Shown here piece by piece: positions 44,913 to 56,190 of a DNA stretch of 64,000 nt. The DNA is from Pleodorina starrii. Taxonomy: Eukaryota > Chlorophyta > Chlorophyceae > Chlamydomonadales > Volvocaceae. How positions within the stretch are numbered: the first letter of the stretch is position 1; every line of letters starts with the position of its first letter. The position numbers and the translations under genes were made by a program. The notes below the pieces were generated by a model that made no database searches, was not told the DNA's origin, and saw nothing but the letters and a program-made list of their open reading frames with translations. The DNA lies in NCBI GenBank assembly GCA_030267565.1, contig BRXU01000002.1, forward strand, positions 620,001 to 684,000. The letters are read 5' to 3'.

Positions 44913-45420
44913 TGGGTTCTGGGTTCTGGGTTCTGGGTTCTGGGTTCTGGGTTCTGGGTTCTGGGTTCTGGGTTCTGGGTTCTGGGTTCTGGGTTCTGGG
45001 TTCTGGGTTCTGGGTTCTGGGTTCTGGGTTCTGGGTTCTGGGTTCTGGGTTCTGGGTTCTGGGTTCTGGGTTCTGGGTTCTGGGTTCTGGGTTCTGGGTT
45101 CTGGGTTCTGGGTTCTGGGTTCTGGGTTCTGGGTTCTGGGTTCTGGGTTCTGGGTTCTGGGTTCTGGGTTCTGGGTTCTGGGTTCTGGGTTCTGGGTTCT
45201 GGGTTCTGGGTTCTGGGTTCTGGGTTCTGGGTTCTGGGTTCTGGGTTCTGGGTTCTGGGTTCTGGGTTCTGGGTTCTGGGTTCTGGGTTCTGGGTTCTGG
45301 GTTCTGGGTTCTGGGTTCTGGGTTCTGGGTTCTGGGTTCTGGGTTCTGGGTTCTGGGTTCTGGGTTCTGGGTTCTGGGTTCTGGGTTCTGGGTTCTGGGT
45401 TCTGGGTTCTGGGTTCTGGG
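44913..45420. repeat. 7-bp satellite (TTCTGGG)n, telomere-like
   Basis: About 72 near-perfect copies of ttctggg on the plus strand. The unit differs from the plant/volvocine telomere repeat TTTAGGG at two positions. It interrupts a stretch that in array copy 1 (33,480-33,520) reads cctgtggactgtgaactgtg. It opens long frames on both strands (GSGFWVL and EPRTQNP repeats) that should not be read as genes. Confidence 0.98.
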
Positions 45421-46409
45421 TAATTGGACAAGTGCAGACTTTCGGCCAACGGAAAGGCTGCATAAGTAAAAGATTACATTCTTTATTGCACGGTAAATTT
45501 ATTATTGGAACCCAACCTCGTAATGAGTAAAAGCCAGTTTGGCAGTCTCCATGGACCGAGGCCGAGGTCAAACCAACACCTCTCGGCCTATAATTAATTC
45601 CAGAAGATTCGTCGTTCCTTAAGGTAGGATTCTGACATGACGGCGTGAAATGAATCTTCGTTTCGGCGACCAACTAAGTTTGCATTGCGAACATTCTTCC
45701 CGCGACCACACCACAGCAGCTCTGCTAGCCGGTCCGATCGTCTTGACGCATATTGCTATTACAAAGGTTGCAAGATGCAAACCATGAGGGGCAAAATGCT
45801 GGTTGTTGGACGCCAAGCCGCCGATGCACGCACGATGCGGCGCTCTTCTGCGGGCCGCCCGACAAGTCCAGTCGGCAACCTAGGGGACTTCTACAGTCCT
45901 GTCCTAATGTTAAAGTTGTCAAGCCTGCTCTACGATACGGCGGATACCTCGGTAGCGAAGCCTGCTGTGCACTCTCGTCGGCAACTGCACGTCGTCGCTA
46001 CCCTCGCAAACAGTTCCGCTGTCCTTCTATTGGCAAGTCAGCCTGCGTGATATGTGAATGATACAATCCACGTCTACTGTCATGTTACTTAAGCCAATGC
46101 GCTCGCGGGAAGAGTTGCACAGTGCCGAGACGGAGCGCGATGCTGAACATGGGGTGGATTGCTCAAGCCGCAGGCATTTCGGATATAAAGCTCTGGCTGT
46201 CTATCAGCAGGACTGTCAGGACACTCTCACACTTGACGCCCTCGCCGCTCGCTTTGGAAATGATGCCGTATCGATCGATGCGCTCATGCACCCGGCGGGA
46301 TGACGTGATTCGCGCGGCGCCGGCAGGCCTTGCTGACGACTCCGCAAGCAGGCATTTCGGGGATAAAGCTCTGGCTATATATCAGCAGGACTGTCCACAC
46401 TTTCGCCCT

Positions 46410-47495
46410 AGCACTCAACTTAACCCGTACGGATTGAACGGGGCCCCGCCCTTTTTCCGGCTTCAAGGAAGCCGACACCAACCCCTTGTTTCCAAAGGAA
46501 AGGCATTACTCGCATAGCTACACAGCGGAACGCAACGAGTGGAACGCAACGAGCCGACCTTACATTAGCGTGCCTGTCCATAGCAGGACGGCGTTGAAAG
46601 TCCGCCACCGATGGGGTTGGCGATGGCCGAGGCGTGATGCGCCCATGCTACCCATGAGGTACGCGGGGCGATCTAGTAATGTATCAAACCACAGCCATTG
46701 AACACCTAATCAAAAGATAAACAACCGGCGGCTCTAACTTGAACCCAAACGCGCATAAAGCGTGGCCCAGGTCGGGGTCCAGGAAGGAGCGCGCGTTTTT
46801 GCGTTAAAGCCTATCAAAGGAGAAAATACGCTCGTCGCGCCGATGGATGCCGAGCAGCGTGATGCATGGCTGGGGTGATGTACGGCAGTGTACGGTGTCG
46901 TCGTCCGTTGATCCGAGGATCGTGACCTTCGTGACCGACTTGGGGCTGGTGTAGTCAGCCGACCGTCAATGCTATGAATTTACGGGTATTATATCACGCT
47001 CTATATTCTTCTGTGTGCGACGAAGACCGTTCATGCCTTGGGCTGCATCCTCCAGCGCTGGGTCTTGAGATGATGGACATGCACATGTTCCGTATTGGAC
47101 TATCTCGGTAAAGCTAAATTCATAACGAATGGTGCATGTAATCCTTTCGTGGGCGGCCTCGTCAGCCCGGTTTCGGACGATTGCTGGGCAAGCTTTTGGA
47201 GCGCTGATGAGTTAAGAAAGGATGCAAAGTGTGCAAAAAATATGTAAGGCACGCTCAATAGGGTTCATGACTGACTAAGTTCGCTATACATACATCAGCA
47301 CGCCCGGAAACGGGAATGGTGGGCGGGCGACGGGTAAACGGCCCCAAAAATTGTTCCACACACCTGACTGTCCTCTCATAATGCAAGTTTCTTTGTCACA
47401 CTTTTAACTGACTGGTTTCGTCAACAACAAACTGTGTCGGCTTCCTCCAAGCTCAAAAAGGGCGGGGCCCCTCTAAATCCGTACAGACCCGTCTT
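46410..47495. mobile_element. Possible non-autonomous DNA element with long inverted ends, copy 2
   Basis: Left end gtacggattgaacggggccc (46.43 kb) and an inverted match near 47.43-47.49 kb enclose about 1 kb homologous to 34.5-35.6 kb. No coding capacity or target duplication seen. Confidence 0.45.
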
Positions 47496-49745
47496 TTGTT
47501 TAGCCGCGATTGGACGGCATTTGCTTCTGGTCGACGTGATGCCGTTGGTGCCCCCGGCGCTTGACGGCGGGGGCGCCGATGCGGGCTCAGCGTGCACCGC
47601 TCCAACCGACCCTTTCGATGTCGCCGGCGTGGCCGTCACATACACGCCCGCCTTCCACTCACCCCAACGCGGCTCCCAGCGTGGCGCCCCCTGCGGCCGC
47701 TACGCCGGGCCCTACCTCCGCCTCCCCAGCTGCTTCCCCGCCTGCTGGCGCCGTTTCTTCCCTCGCCGTGGCCGTCTGACGCCTCACCTCACCATTCTCC
47801 GCCCCCATGGCCCTCATCGCGGCGGCGCCCTCGGTGGCCGCCCCTCGCCCGGGCGCCACCACCACCCTGCTTGCCACCCTGCGGGCGGTGGCGCCCCGCT
47901 TGCTAGCGTTCGGTGGACCCGCCGCCGCGCTGGGACCCACGCCGCCTGCTCCCACCGCCGCTGGTGGAGGACAGGTCTCGACGGGGGCCCCTTGCACGTG
48001 GCTGACTTCGTCGCCCCGGCGGCGCAACTGCGTACCGTTGCCCGGGCCACAACGCTTGGCGTGGGCCTCCGCAGCGACGCGCAGGCTGTGCCTGTGCGGC
48101 TCAGCGGTGTGGTGTCCGTGCTGGCCTTGGTCTTGCGCCCGCCGCTCCCCGCCTTCGGACTGGCGGCGGCGGCCTCGTCCTACGCCCTCAGCAAGGCGCT
48201 CTACCACATGGAGTTTCAGGGCCTTCCCCCTCGTGCTTCCCTGAACCGCCTCCTGGGCCTCACTGCAGCGGTGGTGGACCGGAGGATGTCTCCCACCCTG
48301 TACGCCGCTGCCCCGAACGCCCCCCTTTTCGGTGTGAGCATGGGCGTTCTCGCCCTGCCCCCCGTCGTCGGCGGCCTCGGCGTCCTGCCGCTTGTCACCC
48401 ATGTACGTGCGCGGCACGCGGTGGCGGCAGTGCGCTGTGACGCCGGGGCCACCGGCCTCCTCCAGGCCCGGCCCCCCTGGGCTGACGTCGCCCTGCTCCT
48501 GCTGCGGCAATGTTACCCAGCTCCCTGCGGCTCACCCCTTGTGCCTCTTGGCCCCTGGGTGCCGCGTGCTCGGGGTGCCGGCGCCTCGGGGGTGCCCAGC
48601 CTTCGTCCAGCTCCTCTGCGCTGCGGATTGCCTCGACCCCCTTGCCGTCCCTGATTACCCCGACGCCATGGCGGGCCCCTGGTGCTACTCGGCACCGCTG
48701 TGGGGCAACCCGGCCCTCCTGGACCCCGGTGGGGCGTGCCTCGAGGTCACCTTCCCGGAGCTCTTCGCGCTGCGTGGCCTCACGAACCTCGGTATCGGTG
48801 GTGCCATGCTGGGATGATGCTGGTGCGCGTCGTGCTCACGGAGGCGCGCCGCCGGCCCGCGGACGTGTCCCCACGCATACCCCGGCACTGCACCATGCAG
48901 CTGCGGCAGCTGGTCCTGCGTGGCGTGCTGGGCTACGACCGGCTGGGCGCCGCAGTGAACGCCGACGGGCGCTCTGTCGCAGACCAATTGGACGTCCTCC
49001 TGGCTGTCGTACGTACCCGTAGGCTGGGTTGCGTCAGACCGTCATGTCGCCTCCGGAGCTGCTGCTGTACCGCCCGCACAGGAGGCGTGGGTGGCGATAC
49101 TCAGAGGTCTGGCCTGGCGTTCCGCAAACGGGCCCTTCACCCCCATCCTCGGCACCTCTGTCAAGCGCGGTACTCAGCTGCAACTTGCGGGGGAGTATCA
49201 GGACTTGGAGGTGCGCAAAGAGGGCTTCCTCGTGGACGCACATGATGGCCCTGTGCGCTGTGTCTCCGCTGTCCTCTGCGGTGGTTGGTGACACCCTGCA
49301 TCACTTGTGGCGGCTGCGGTGGGAGAACGACCACAATGAGGCGCTCTGGCGGCTGGCGGTGCATGGCATCACGGGGTTCCCGCTGTTGCGCGGGCAAGCA
49401 CGTCGTGGGAGGGCTGGCACCGCGCTTAGCCGTGCCCAGTGCCCAGCTGGTCAGTGTTGGCGCCGCAGTTGCGGCTGACTTCTGGCCTGAGTTGCGGCGT
49501 TTGCTGTGTTGGGCATCGTCCCGGATGTCTCGGATGCGGTCCCTGCGAAACAGCCTTTCCTGGCCAGTCTCTCTGGTCGTGTTGCGTTTGCCGGTTCTCC
49601 GGACACTGCCTCCCCTCCCGGTTCTCCTTGACAACTGCCATGGCGCCGCGCGCCCTTTGTGTGCTTTTGGCTGGCCGGTTACGGGTTTACTGTGACACGT
49701 TTGCCTATTTGCCGGCGTTTTCGACTCCAGCTTAGTGACTACGGT
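47496..49745 (+). pseudogene. LINE relic (RT C-terminal region), frameshifted
   Basis: Pieces of one LINE protein lie in order but in different frames. About 47,980-48,520: VARATTLGVGLRSDAQAV ... ALSKALYHMEFQGLPP ... LVTHVRARHAVAAVR. About 48,660-48,815: WCYSAPLWGNPALLDPGG. About 48,820-49,015: LRQLVLRGVLGYDRLG. About 49,275-49,400: LHHLWRLRWENDHNEALWRL. At least four frameshifts and a stop separate them. It abuts array copy 3 and is absent from the other copies. The clade differs from the LINE at 22.6 kb. Confidence 0.65.
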
Positions 49746-50449
49746 GGTTAGCAATGACGATTTCACGTTGAGGCCATTCTGACTCTGGCATCCTGTGACG
49801 ATACCCCGGGGGTAGGGTTGAACAATCCGTCTAGCCTGTACGGCTAGCAACCGACGTGGTACTCGGTTCCCCTCTTAAGTTCCGCATCTAACAAATGCGC
49901 CCTTCTCGTTGATTTGTGCCGCCGAAAGACGTGGCAAAAGGGCGGGCATTGTGTGAGGGAGCGGGGCGATCGTGTCGTGCACCGTTGGTGGCTGGTCAAA
50001 CTGACTGACAGTTGGACTGACTGACTGATGATCGAAACGCACGATGGGGTACGATGCTCTTATAGAACTTTGCTTAACAATCTCGTCCCAGGGTGTCCTG
50101 TACATTTCAGCACCAAAGTGCGTGCCGGCTGCCAAAGCAGGGCGGCCCACAGCAGACAGCCGCATCGCCGTTGCTTGATTGCGCCTATCTAGTCAAAGGT
50201 CCCGATCCCTTGTTGCTAATTGTTGCATAATAGTACAGATTGTAAAAGACAAGCTACTGAACCTTGAGGCGCAAAGGTACCCGGCCCGGCAAGCGCTAGC
50301 CGAAATGGTTGTGGGAAGACGGCCCCGGCACGTGGATGTTCGAATCATCCCATCTTCCCATGCCGTCACCTCATACTACAATCGGAAAGTATGCATGACA
50401 CCTGTTGGAAGGAAATACGTATAGCGCGAGAGGTATTGGTTTGATTGCG
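49746..50449. other. Mixed repeat fragments, no gene
   Basis: It contains a copy of ccgttggtggctg...caaactgactgacagttgga (also near 32,240) and, at 50,375-50,465, an inverted fragment of the array sequence at 33.6 and 45.55 kb (cgagaggtattggtttga ... tccatggagac). Confidence 0.55.
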
Positions 50450-50720
50450 GCCTTGTTCCATGGAGACCGTGGAACTCACGGAAGGCCGGCAGCCTGCTGG
50501 TTGGCCTGACTACGGTGGTCATCCACACATACAGCCTGGGAACGAGTCCGAGGATCCCTTTAGACTTGCAACCCAAATGTCCGCACGCACGCACGCACAC
50601 GCGCGCAGCAGATCGTCCGTGCGCCCCAACTCGACAGGAGAACCCCAACTCGAGTCCCCCCCAATGCCTCTCAGGCTTCCGCCCAGGCAACCCTTGCGCA
50701 CGCACGCACGCGCACTCTAG
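50450..50720. repeat. Dispersed 270-bp repeat, copy a
   Basis: Matches 63,660-63,930 in the same orientation (tgcctctcaggcttccgc and cgcaacccaaatg-type blocks), roughly 80% by eye. It contains acgc microsatellite runs. Confidence 0.75.
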
Positions 50721-50997
50721 GGGCCGTCCGCTGCCCCCCGCCCCCGCCCCCCCCCCACACACACATACATACACATGATGACACGCACAACCTCTATCGA
50801 TCTCCCTGACTCCCTTGCTTTTCCCTCGAAAGTAGGCCAACCAACACCCTAAACTGCTGCTACCACCGTCAGCCCTCCCATTCACTGCGGTCGTATCTTT
50901 ACCCAGCCCCCGGCCAACTGTCTGCGCTACCATACCCTCGTGTGCCGATACGGCGGGAAGTCTGTTCGAACCTTGGAGGCATTCGGCGAACGGCCCA

Positions 50998-51903
50998 GTC
51001 ATACAGCGCTATCCGGGTCATGAACCCGTTCATGAACCCAGTCATGCGGCCAGTCATGAAGTGCCTGCAGTTATGAAGTGCTAGTCATAGGTGTGTTCAT
51101 GTTGTGCACTGGTCATGTTGGGCAGTCATGCCCCGGGTCATGAGATGGGTCATGCAGTGCGCAATGGGCTGCATAAGATGACCGGCACTGGTCATGGAAA
51201 AGATGCGTTTCATGACCACATTCCTTGACTGGCTGGCCGGGGAAATGACTGGCAGCGTGGCAGGTGCCTCTATAACTGTTTACAGTCATGTTGCGCACTT
51301 AGGTGGTTCAGATTGCGCACACAGTTGTTCATGAATTTGGCCATGACTGGTCATGTTCTGCATGGTCAATCGCATACGACCAAGGCCTGTCATCGTACGC
51401 TTACAGTACATGACTACCGTACAGTCCCACATGACCAGAACCCGTCATTGCGCGCGTGCGCCCCATGACAGCCGTACGGTCCCACATGACCAGAACCCGT
51501 CATTGCGCGCGTGCGTCCCATGACTACCGTACAGTGCCACATGACCAGAACCCGTCATTGCGCGCGTGCGCCCCATGACAGCCGTACGGTCCCACATGAC
51601 CAGAACCCGTCATTGCGCGCGTGCGCCCCATGACAGCCGTACGGTCCCACATGACCAGAAACCGTCATTTCGCGTGTGCGCCCCATGACTGCCGTACAGT
51701 CCCACATGACCAGAACCCGTCATTGCGCGCGTGCGTCCCATGACTGCCGTACAGTCCCACATGACCAGAACCCGTCATTGCGCGCGTGCGTCCCATGATT
51801 GCCGTACAGTCCCACATGACCAGAAACCGTCATTGCGCGCGTGCGTCCCATGATTGCCGTACAGTGCCACATGACCAGAAACCGTCATTGCGCGCGTGCG
51901 TCC
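50998..51903. repeat. CATGA-rich region and 55-bp satellite
   Basis: From 51,409 to 51,903 there are nine copies, spaced 55 bp, of a unit starting catgactgccgtacagtccc and ending in cgcgcgtgcgtcc. Before it (50,998-51,408) irregular gtcatg/catga motifs recur every 10-40 bp, as a decayed or seeding version of the same satellite. Confidence 0.92.
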
Positions 51904-52094
51904 CATGACTGCAGAGTGACTCATAGCGCGCTTACATCCCTTCGCTTTCACGTACAGCCCCTTTAACGGCCCTGCCTTCCACACCGCCGGGGCCTGCTAC
52001 TCCCGATCACCCTGTCCCTGCCAACACTTCACCCTGAGGGGACGGATCACCTGAAGGTAACCTTACACTGCATTTGCGCAAAGAGGCTGTCCTG

Positions 52095-54538
52095 TCGTGG
52101 CGACGCTGAAAGCTGGCTCGGGCGCAAAGGCAACGCCGTGTTCAGGCTCCATGCATGGAGGCCTGCGTCATGGAAAGCAAGCCAAGGGAAACTGGATCAG
52201 ATCGGGTCCTGACTTGAAAAGTTGAAATAGTATTGGAAAGCGGTGGTTACCGTGTTGTCGCTTCCGGGATGACTGTTGCCGTTTGGGTGACGGCCAAGGA
52301 CGCTGGGTTGCCGGCTGCGGCACCCTGGGCACCAGTGGAGACATTCAGGGGGCCAAGCGTGAAGGCGGAGGGCGCGGCGGCCGGGGTGGTCTGGGAAACC
52401 TCGGCGATTTGGGGAAGGATGGAGGTGGTTTGGGTGGGCGTGGTGGAGGAGGAGGACGAGGAGAACGACCAAATACCGGTGGCAGAGGCGGAGGAGGAGA
52501 CGGGGGACGAGGGGGAGGAGGAGGGGGACGAGGAGGAGAACGACCAGGTGGCCGAGGAGAAGGAAGAGGGGGAGTTATGTACGGGAACGCCGGCGGCGGT
52601 GGTGGTGGCGGTGGTGGCGATGGCACGAATGACCGCTCTATCGGTAGTGGCGGTGGTGGCGGCGGCGGTGGGGGCGGTGGGGGGGCTGGCGGCAACGCCC
52701 TGGGAGGTGGCGGGCTGGGGCTCGGTCTGTCGAGGCCGGTAAATGGTGGCGGTGACGGGAGTGACCTCGATGGCGAGGGTGAGGGCGGCGGCGACCTTAC
52801 TCGCGGCGGCGGTGGCTGCGGGCCCACCGTGGGCGGAGGTTGCCGTGGGGAGGGTGGGGGCAAGGGGCTTGGTGGAGGGGACGGTGGGCGCTTGCTGGGC
52901 GAGGGTGAGGGCGGAGGGGACTTGGGTGGCCGCGGCGCGACTGTGTGGGCGGAGGGATGGGAATCATTTGAGGAAGGATGGAGGGCGTAAGTAGGAGGAG
53001 CGGGTGGAGGCATTTGCGAGAGTGTCATCAGATGGCATCAGGGCAAGGTTGCAGGTCTGTTTGTCACGTCTTGTCTGCGCCCTTTCCTGTCCGTCAGAAG
53101 TAATGAGGCCGTCAACTGCCGCTTGCTGACTTGACAGGTCCGTTGGCTTGGTCCCGGCAACGTGCGAACGGTGCGAAAGCTGGTCACCACCCTCGCAACG
53201 ATCGCATGATAAGTATATTCTGATGAAGCCTTCATCTCCCACGCCCCGCGTGATCTACCTGCGTTGATGCTGACGCTAGCGCCTGTGGGGTCGGCGAGGG
53301 TGAAGAGACTGCGGGGCGGGCGCGAGCGGGAGTGGGAGGGGACACGAAGCTGCAGTTGAATCGACGAGCACAATGCAGATCATCCACGACAGATATTTAC
53401 GAGGTATTATTGCAAGTTATCTCGAGTGAATCCGACTTGCTAAAGGACACCCTTATGAATAGTGGCTAGGGCCCGCGGCGCTCGTCCTAATTCGCGTTGA
53501 TAGCAAGCGCGACAGTGCCGGTACCTTCCCATCATGTTATTGACAGATCAAGGACAGGTGCAGGTTTCGTGCATTTAATTGCGCTACCCGCTGGGCTGAT
53601 AAGAATTTTGCCCTACCTCACTTTTTACCAAAGGAAAGTGCAGGTAAGTCATTCTTCGCACGGCAATACAGCGGAACGCAACGAGCCGTCCTTACATTAG
53701 CGTGCATGTCCATAGTACAAAGGCGTTGAAAGTCCGCCACCGATAGCCGAGGCGTGATGTATCCATACCACCCATGAGGTTCGCGGGCCGAGCTAGTAAT
53801 TTTTAAAAGCACAACCTTTAGGTACTGTTTGACAACATAAACAACCGGCCTTTTTTCACTTGGATCCTAATGCGCGTGATGCATGGCTGGGGTGATGTAC
53901 GGTACGGCGATGTCCCTGCCTCCATGATTCGAGGATCGTGCACGACAAATGGGTGGTGTAGTCGGCCGACTGTCGACGCTTTGCATTTTCATCACGCTCT
54001 GCATTCTTCTGTGTGCGACGAAGACCGTTCACGCCTCGGGCTGCATGAACAAATCCATCCTCCAGCGCTGGTAGGTGTTGAAAGAGTTTACGGATCTCGA
54101 GGTGAAGGACACACAGATGACCCGTATTGGACCATCGCAATCAAACGAAATACATAAAGTTGCATCGGGCTCTTTCGTGGCTGGGCGGCCTTGTCAACCG
54201 GTTTCGGAACTGCTGGGCAAGCTTGTGGAGCGCTGGTGATGAGTTAAGAAAGGAGGCAAAGTGTGCAAAGAATATGTAGGGGCACGCTCAATGGGGTTTC
54301 AGGACTGACAGACCCTAAGTGCGCCATACATACAGTAGCACGCCCGGAAACAGGAATGGTAGGCGGGCGAAGGGTAGGGAAGGGCTGGAAGGGTAAACTG
54401 CCCAAAAGATGTTCCACACACCCGACTGCCATCATACAGTGCAAGTTGCATTGTCAGACTTTTAACTGAAACTTTGTACGGTTCGCTGGTTGGGCCAACA
54501 AAAGCAGGACGAGAAAAGCAACCACCGGACTAATGAAA
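52095..54538. repeat. Segmental array copy 4
   Basis: Landmarks ctgaaagctggctcgggcgc (52.11), proline-rich block (52.35-53.03), 53.09, 53.63, 53.89 and 54.44 kb. It is the shortest copy, lacking the 31.9-32.4 kb part of copy 1. It ends at the insertion of the YR retrotransposon. Confidence 0.72.
52345..53028 (-). CDS. Proline-rich frame of array copy 4, doubtful gene
   Basis: 227 codons. TLSQMPPPAPPTYALHPSSN, KSPPPSPSPSKRPP, PPP tracts and C-terminal FPKSPRFPRPPRPPRP are all in one frame, making this the cleanest of the four copies. It could be a short secreted or structural Hyp-rich protein, but there is no signal peptide and no expression evidence. Confidence 0.3.
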   Translation of the reverse strand: MTLSQMPPPAPPTYALHPSSNDSHPSAHTVAPRPPKSPPPSPSPSKRPPSPPPSPLPPPSPRQPPPTVGPQPPPPRVRSPPPSPSPSRSLPSPPPFTGLDRPSPSPPPPRALPPAPPPPPPPPPPPPLPIERSFVPSPPPPPPPPPAFPYITPPLPSPRPPGRSPPRPPPPPPRPPSPPPPLPPVFGRSPRPPPPPRPPKPPPSFPKSPRFPRPPRPPRPPPSRLAP

Positions 54539-54705
54539 CTGCAGGGACTTAAGTGCTCGGGACAACGGCCGTACGACAATGGGAGGCTCTCTCCCGCAAG
54601 TGAGCCGTGACCGCATGCAGACTGCACCCCGATACATCTAGCAATTTGCGTTCACCTGTAGGAATCGTTCTGTAGGCCTCGAGACGGCGCCCCAAACTTC
54701 ACCCC
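54539..54705 (+). repeat. Split direct repeat A1
   Basis: 167 bp from ctgcagggacttaagtgctc to cttcacccc, identical to A2. ATG GAG ACC AAG followed by GTAAGT at 54,759, just inside, could be a first exon and donor of the element's gag (tentative). Confidence 0.92.
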
Positions 54706-55498
54706 GGAATCCTACCATTACGATTTCAAGTGGACTGCGAGAGGAGCGCCTCGACGATGGAGACCAAGGTAAGTGTATTCCGTTTCTGTAATTTGTTTTG
54801 TAATTCCTCCGCCGCTCGTCGCGGGCGGTGTGATTGGGGTAAGGGCGGTCCACCTTTGACCCGAACCCGGGCCCCGAGCTGAGGAGCCGCGAACCTGGCC
54901 CCTAAAGCACGCGACGCAGGACAGTTTTCCCGCTGGCCTTGTTTTCACGTGGGGCCAGAAGGCCGACGGGCGGTCGCAGCCGGCAACAGACGACGACCTC
55001 GTTTGCGCGCCATCTTCGCGGTCGTAGCCGGCGCCAGCTAAGGGGCGCCCGTCGGGATAGAACTGACCCGTCCCCCCAATTCTAGCATGATGTGCCGTGT
55101 GTCGGATACCCGGGAAGACAACCGAGAAAACCTGCTTCAGCCGCCAGATGGACCCGTTGTTGCAACCCACCACCGTTCTCTGACCAGTTCGGGTGCCTGT
55201 GTAGATCGACGAAGGCCTTCGCGCGGAATACCCCGGTGGCGGTACCGGAGGAGTATGGCCGCCGAGCGACACAACGGTGAGCCCACCAGGCGTCACAAGG
55301 CGTGCGTCAACCCGCAGAACCCTTTCCTGGCACCCGCGCGCAGCAGCCCTCACGAGAGGCGAGCCAGCCGAGTCGACTGGGCAGAACCGGCGGTGAGGGG
55401 CAGCGCGCCGGCGCAGTTGCCCGTTTCGCCGTAATGGGCTACTCGAATCGAGACGGCGCCCTGGCGCACATGAGGAGACGGAGCCGCTCGGCCAGCGA

Positions 55499-56190
55499 AA
55501 TCTGGGGGCAGTACCCCGGGCCGGCACGCCTGGGGCAGTTACCCCGGGCGGCGCTATTTGGGGGCAGCACCCCCGGCGGAGCTATTTGGGGGCAGTACCC
55601 CCGGCGGAGCTATTTGGGGGCAGTACCCCCGGCGGAGCTATTTGGGGGCAGTACCCCGAGCGGAGCTATTTGGGGCAGTACCCCGAGCGGAGCTATTTGG
55701 GGCAGTACCCCGAGCGGAGCTATTTGGGGCAGTACCCCGAGCGGAGCTATTTGGGGGCAGTACCCCGAGCGGAGCTATTTGGGGGCAGAACCCCCGGCGG
55801 AGCTATTTGGGGGCAGTACCCCGAGCGGAGCTATTTGGGGCAGTACCCCGAGCGGAGCTATTTGGGGCAGTACCCCGAGCGGAGCTATTTGGGGGCAGTA
55901 CCCCGAGCGGAGCTATTTGGGGGCAGCACCCCCGGCGGAGCTATTTGGGGGCAGCACCCCCGGCGGAGCTATTTGGGGGCAGTACCCCGAGCGGAGCTAT
56001 TTGGGGCAGTACCCCGAGCGGAGCTATTTGGGGCAGTACCCCGAGCGGAGCTATTTGGGGGCAGTACCCCGAGCGGAGCTATTTGGGGGCAGCACCCCCG
56101 GCGGAGCTATTTGGGGCAGTACCCCGAGCGGAGCTATTTGGGGGCAGTACCCCGAGCGGAGCTATTTGGGGGCAGAACCCCGGGCCGGCA
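55499..56190. repeat. 27-28 bp minisatellite inside the YR element
   Basis: About 23 units of ggagctatttgggggcagta plus ccccgagc, in two variants (gtaccccgag, gcacccccgg). Each unit has a ggggca...cccc hairpin. It opens all three plus-strand frames (AELFGAVPR, SYLGQYPER, AIWGSTPSG), giving a long but spurious frame 55,302-57,170. Confidence 0.93.

Larger units (their letters stand above)
42870..47495. repeat. Segmental array copy 3
   Basis: Landmarks in order: proline-rich block (42.90-43.70), cggcctttaagttgttgatg (44.34), gctgcccaatgggatgat (44.81), 45.48-46.1 region matching 33.55-34.2, 46.88 and 47.39 kb. It carries a private 7-bp satellite (44.91-45.42). Confidence 0.75.

Noticed and set aside
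44786..45673. Long open frames of GSGFWVL and EPRTQNP repeats
   Set aside because: Direct products of a 7-bp satellite that lacks stops in all frames; no start context or unique domain.
33710..45816. Similar 64-65 codon minus frames at 33,710-33,904 and 45,619-45,816
   Set aside because: Their likeness reflects the segmental duplication; neither has domain content or codon-position bias that I can see.
50338..50354. Perfect tRNA-like T-arm (ggatg-ttcgaat-catcc)
   Set aside because: No matching acceptor stem, D-arm or anticodon arm at the right distances on this strand; a chance hairpin or SINE scrap is more likely.
51409..51903. CRISPR-like regular array
   Set aside because: The 55-bp units are contiguous with no unique spacers, and the DNA is clearly eukaryotic.
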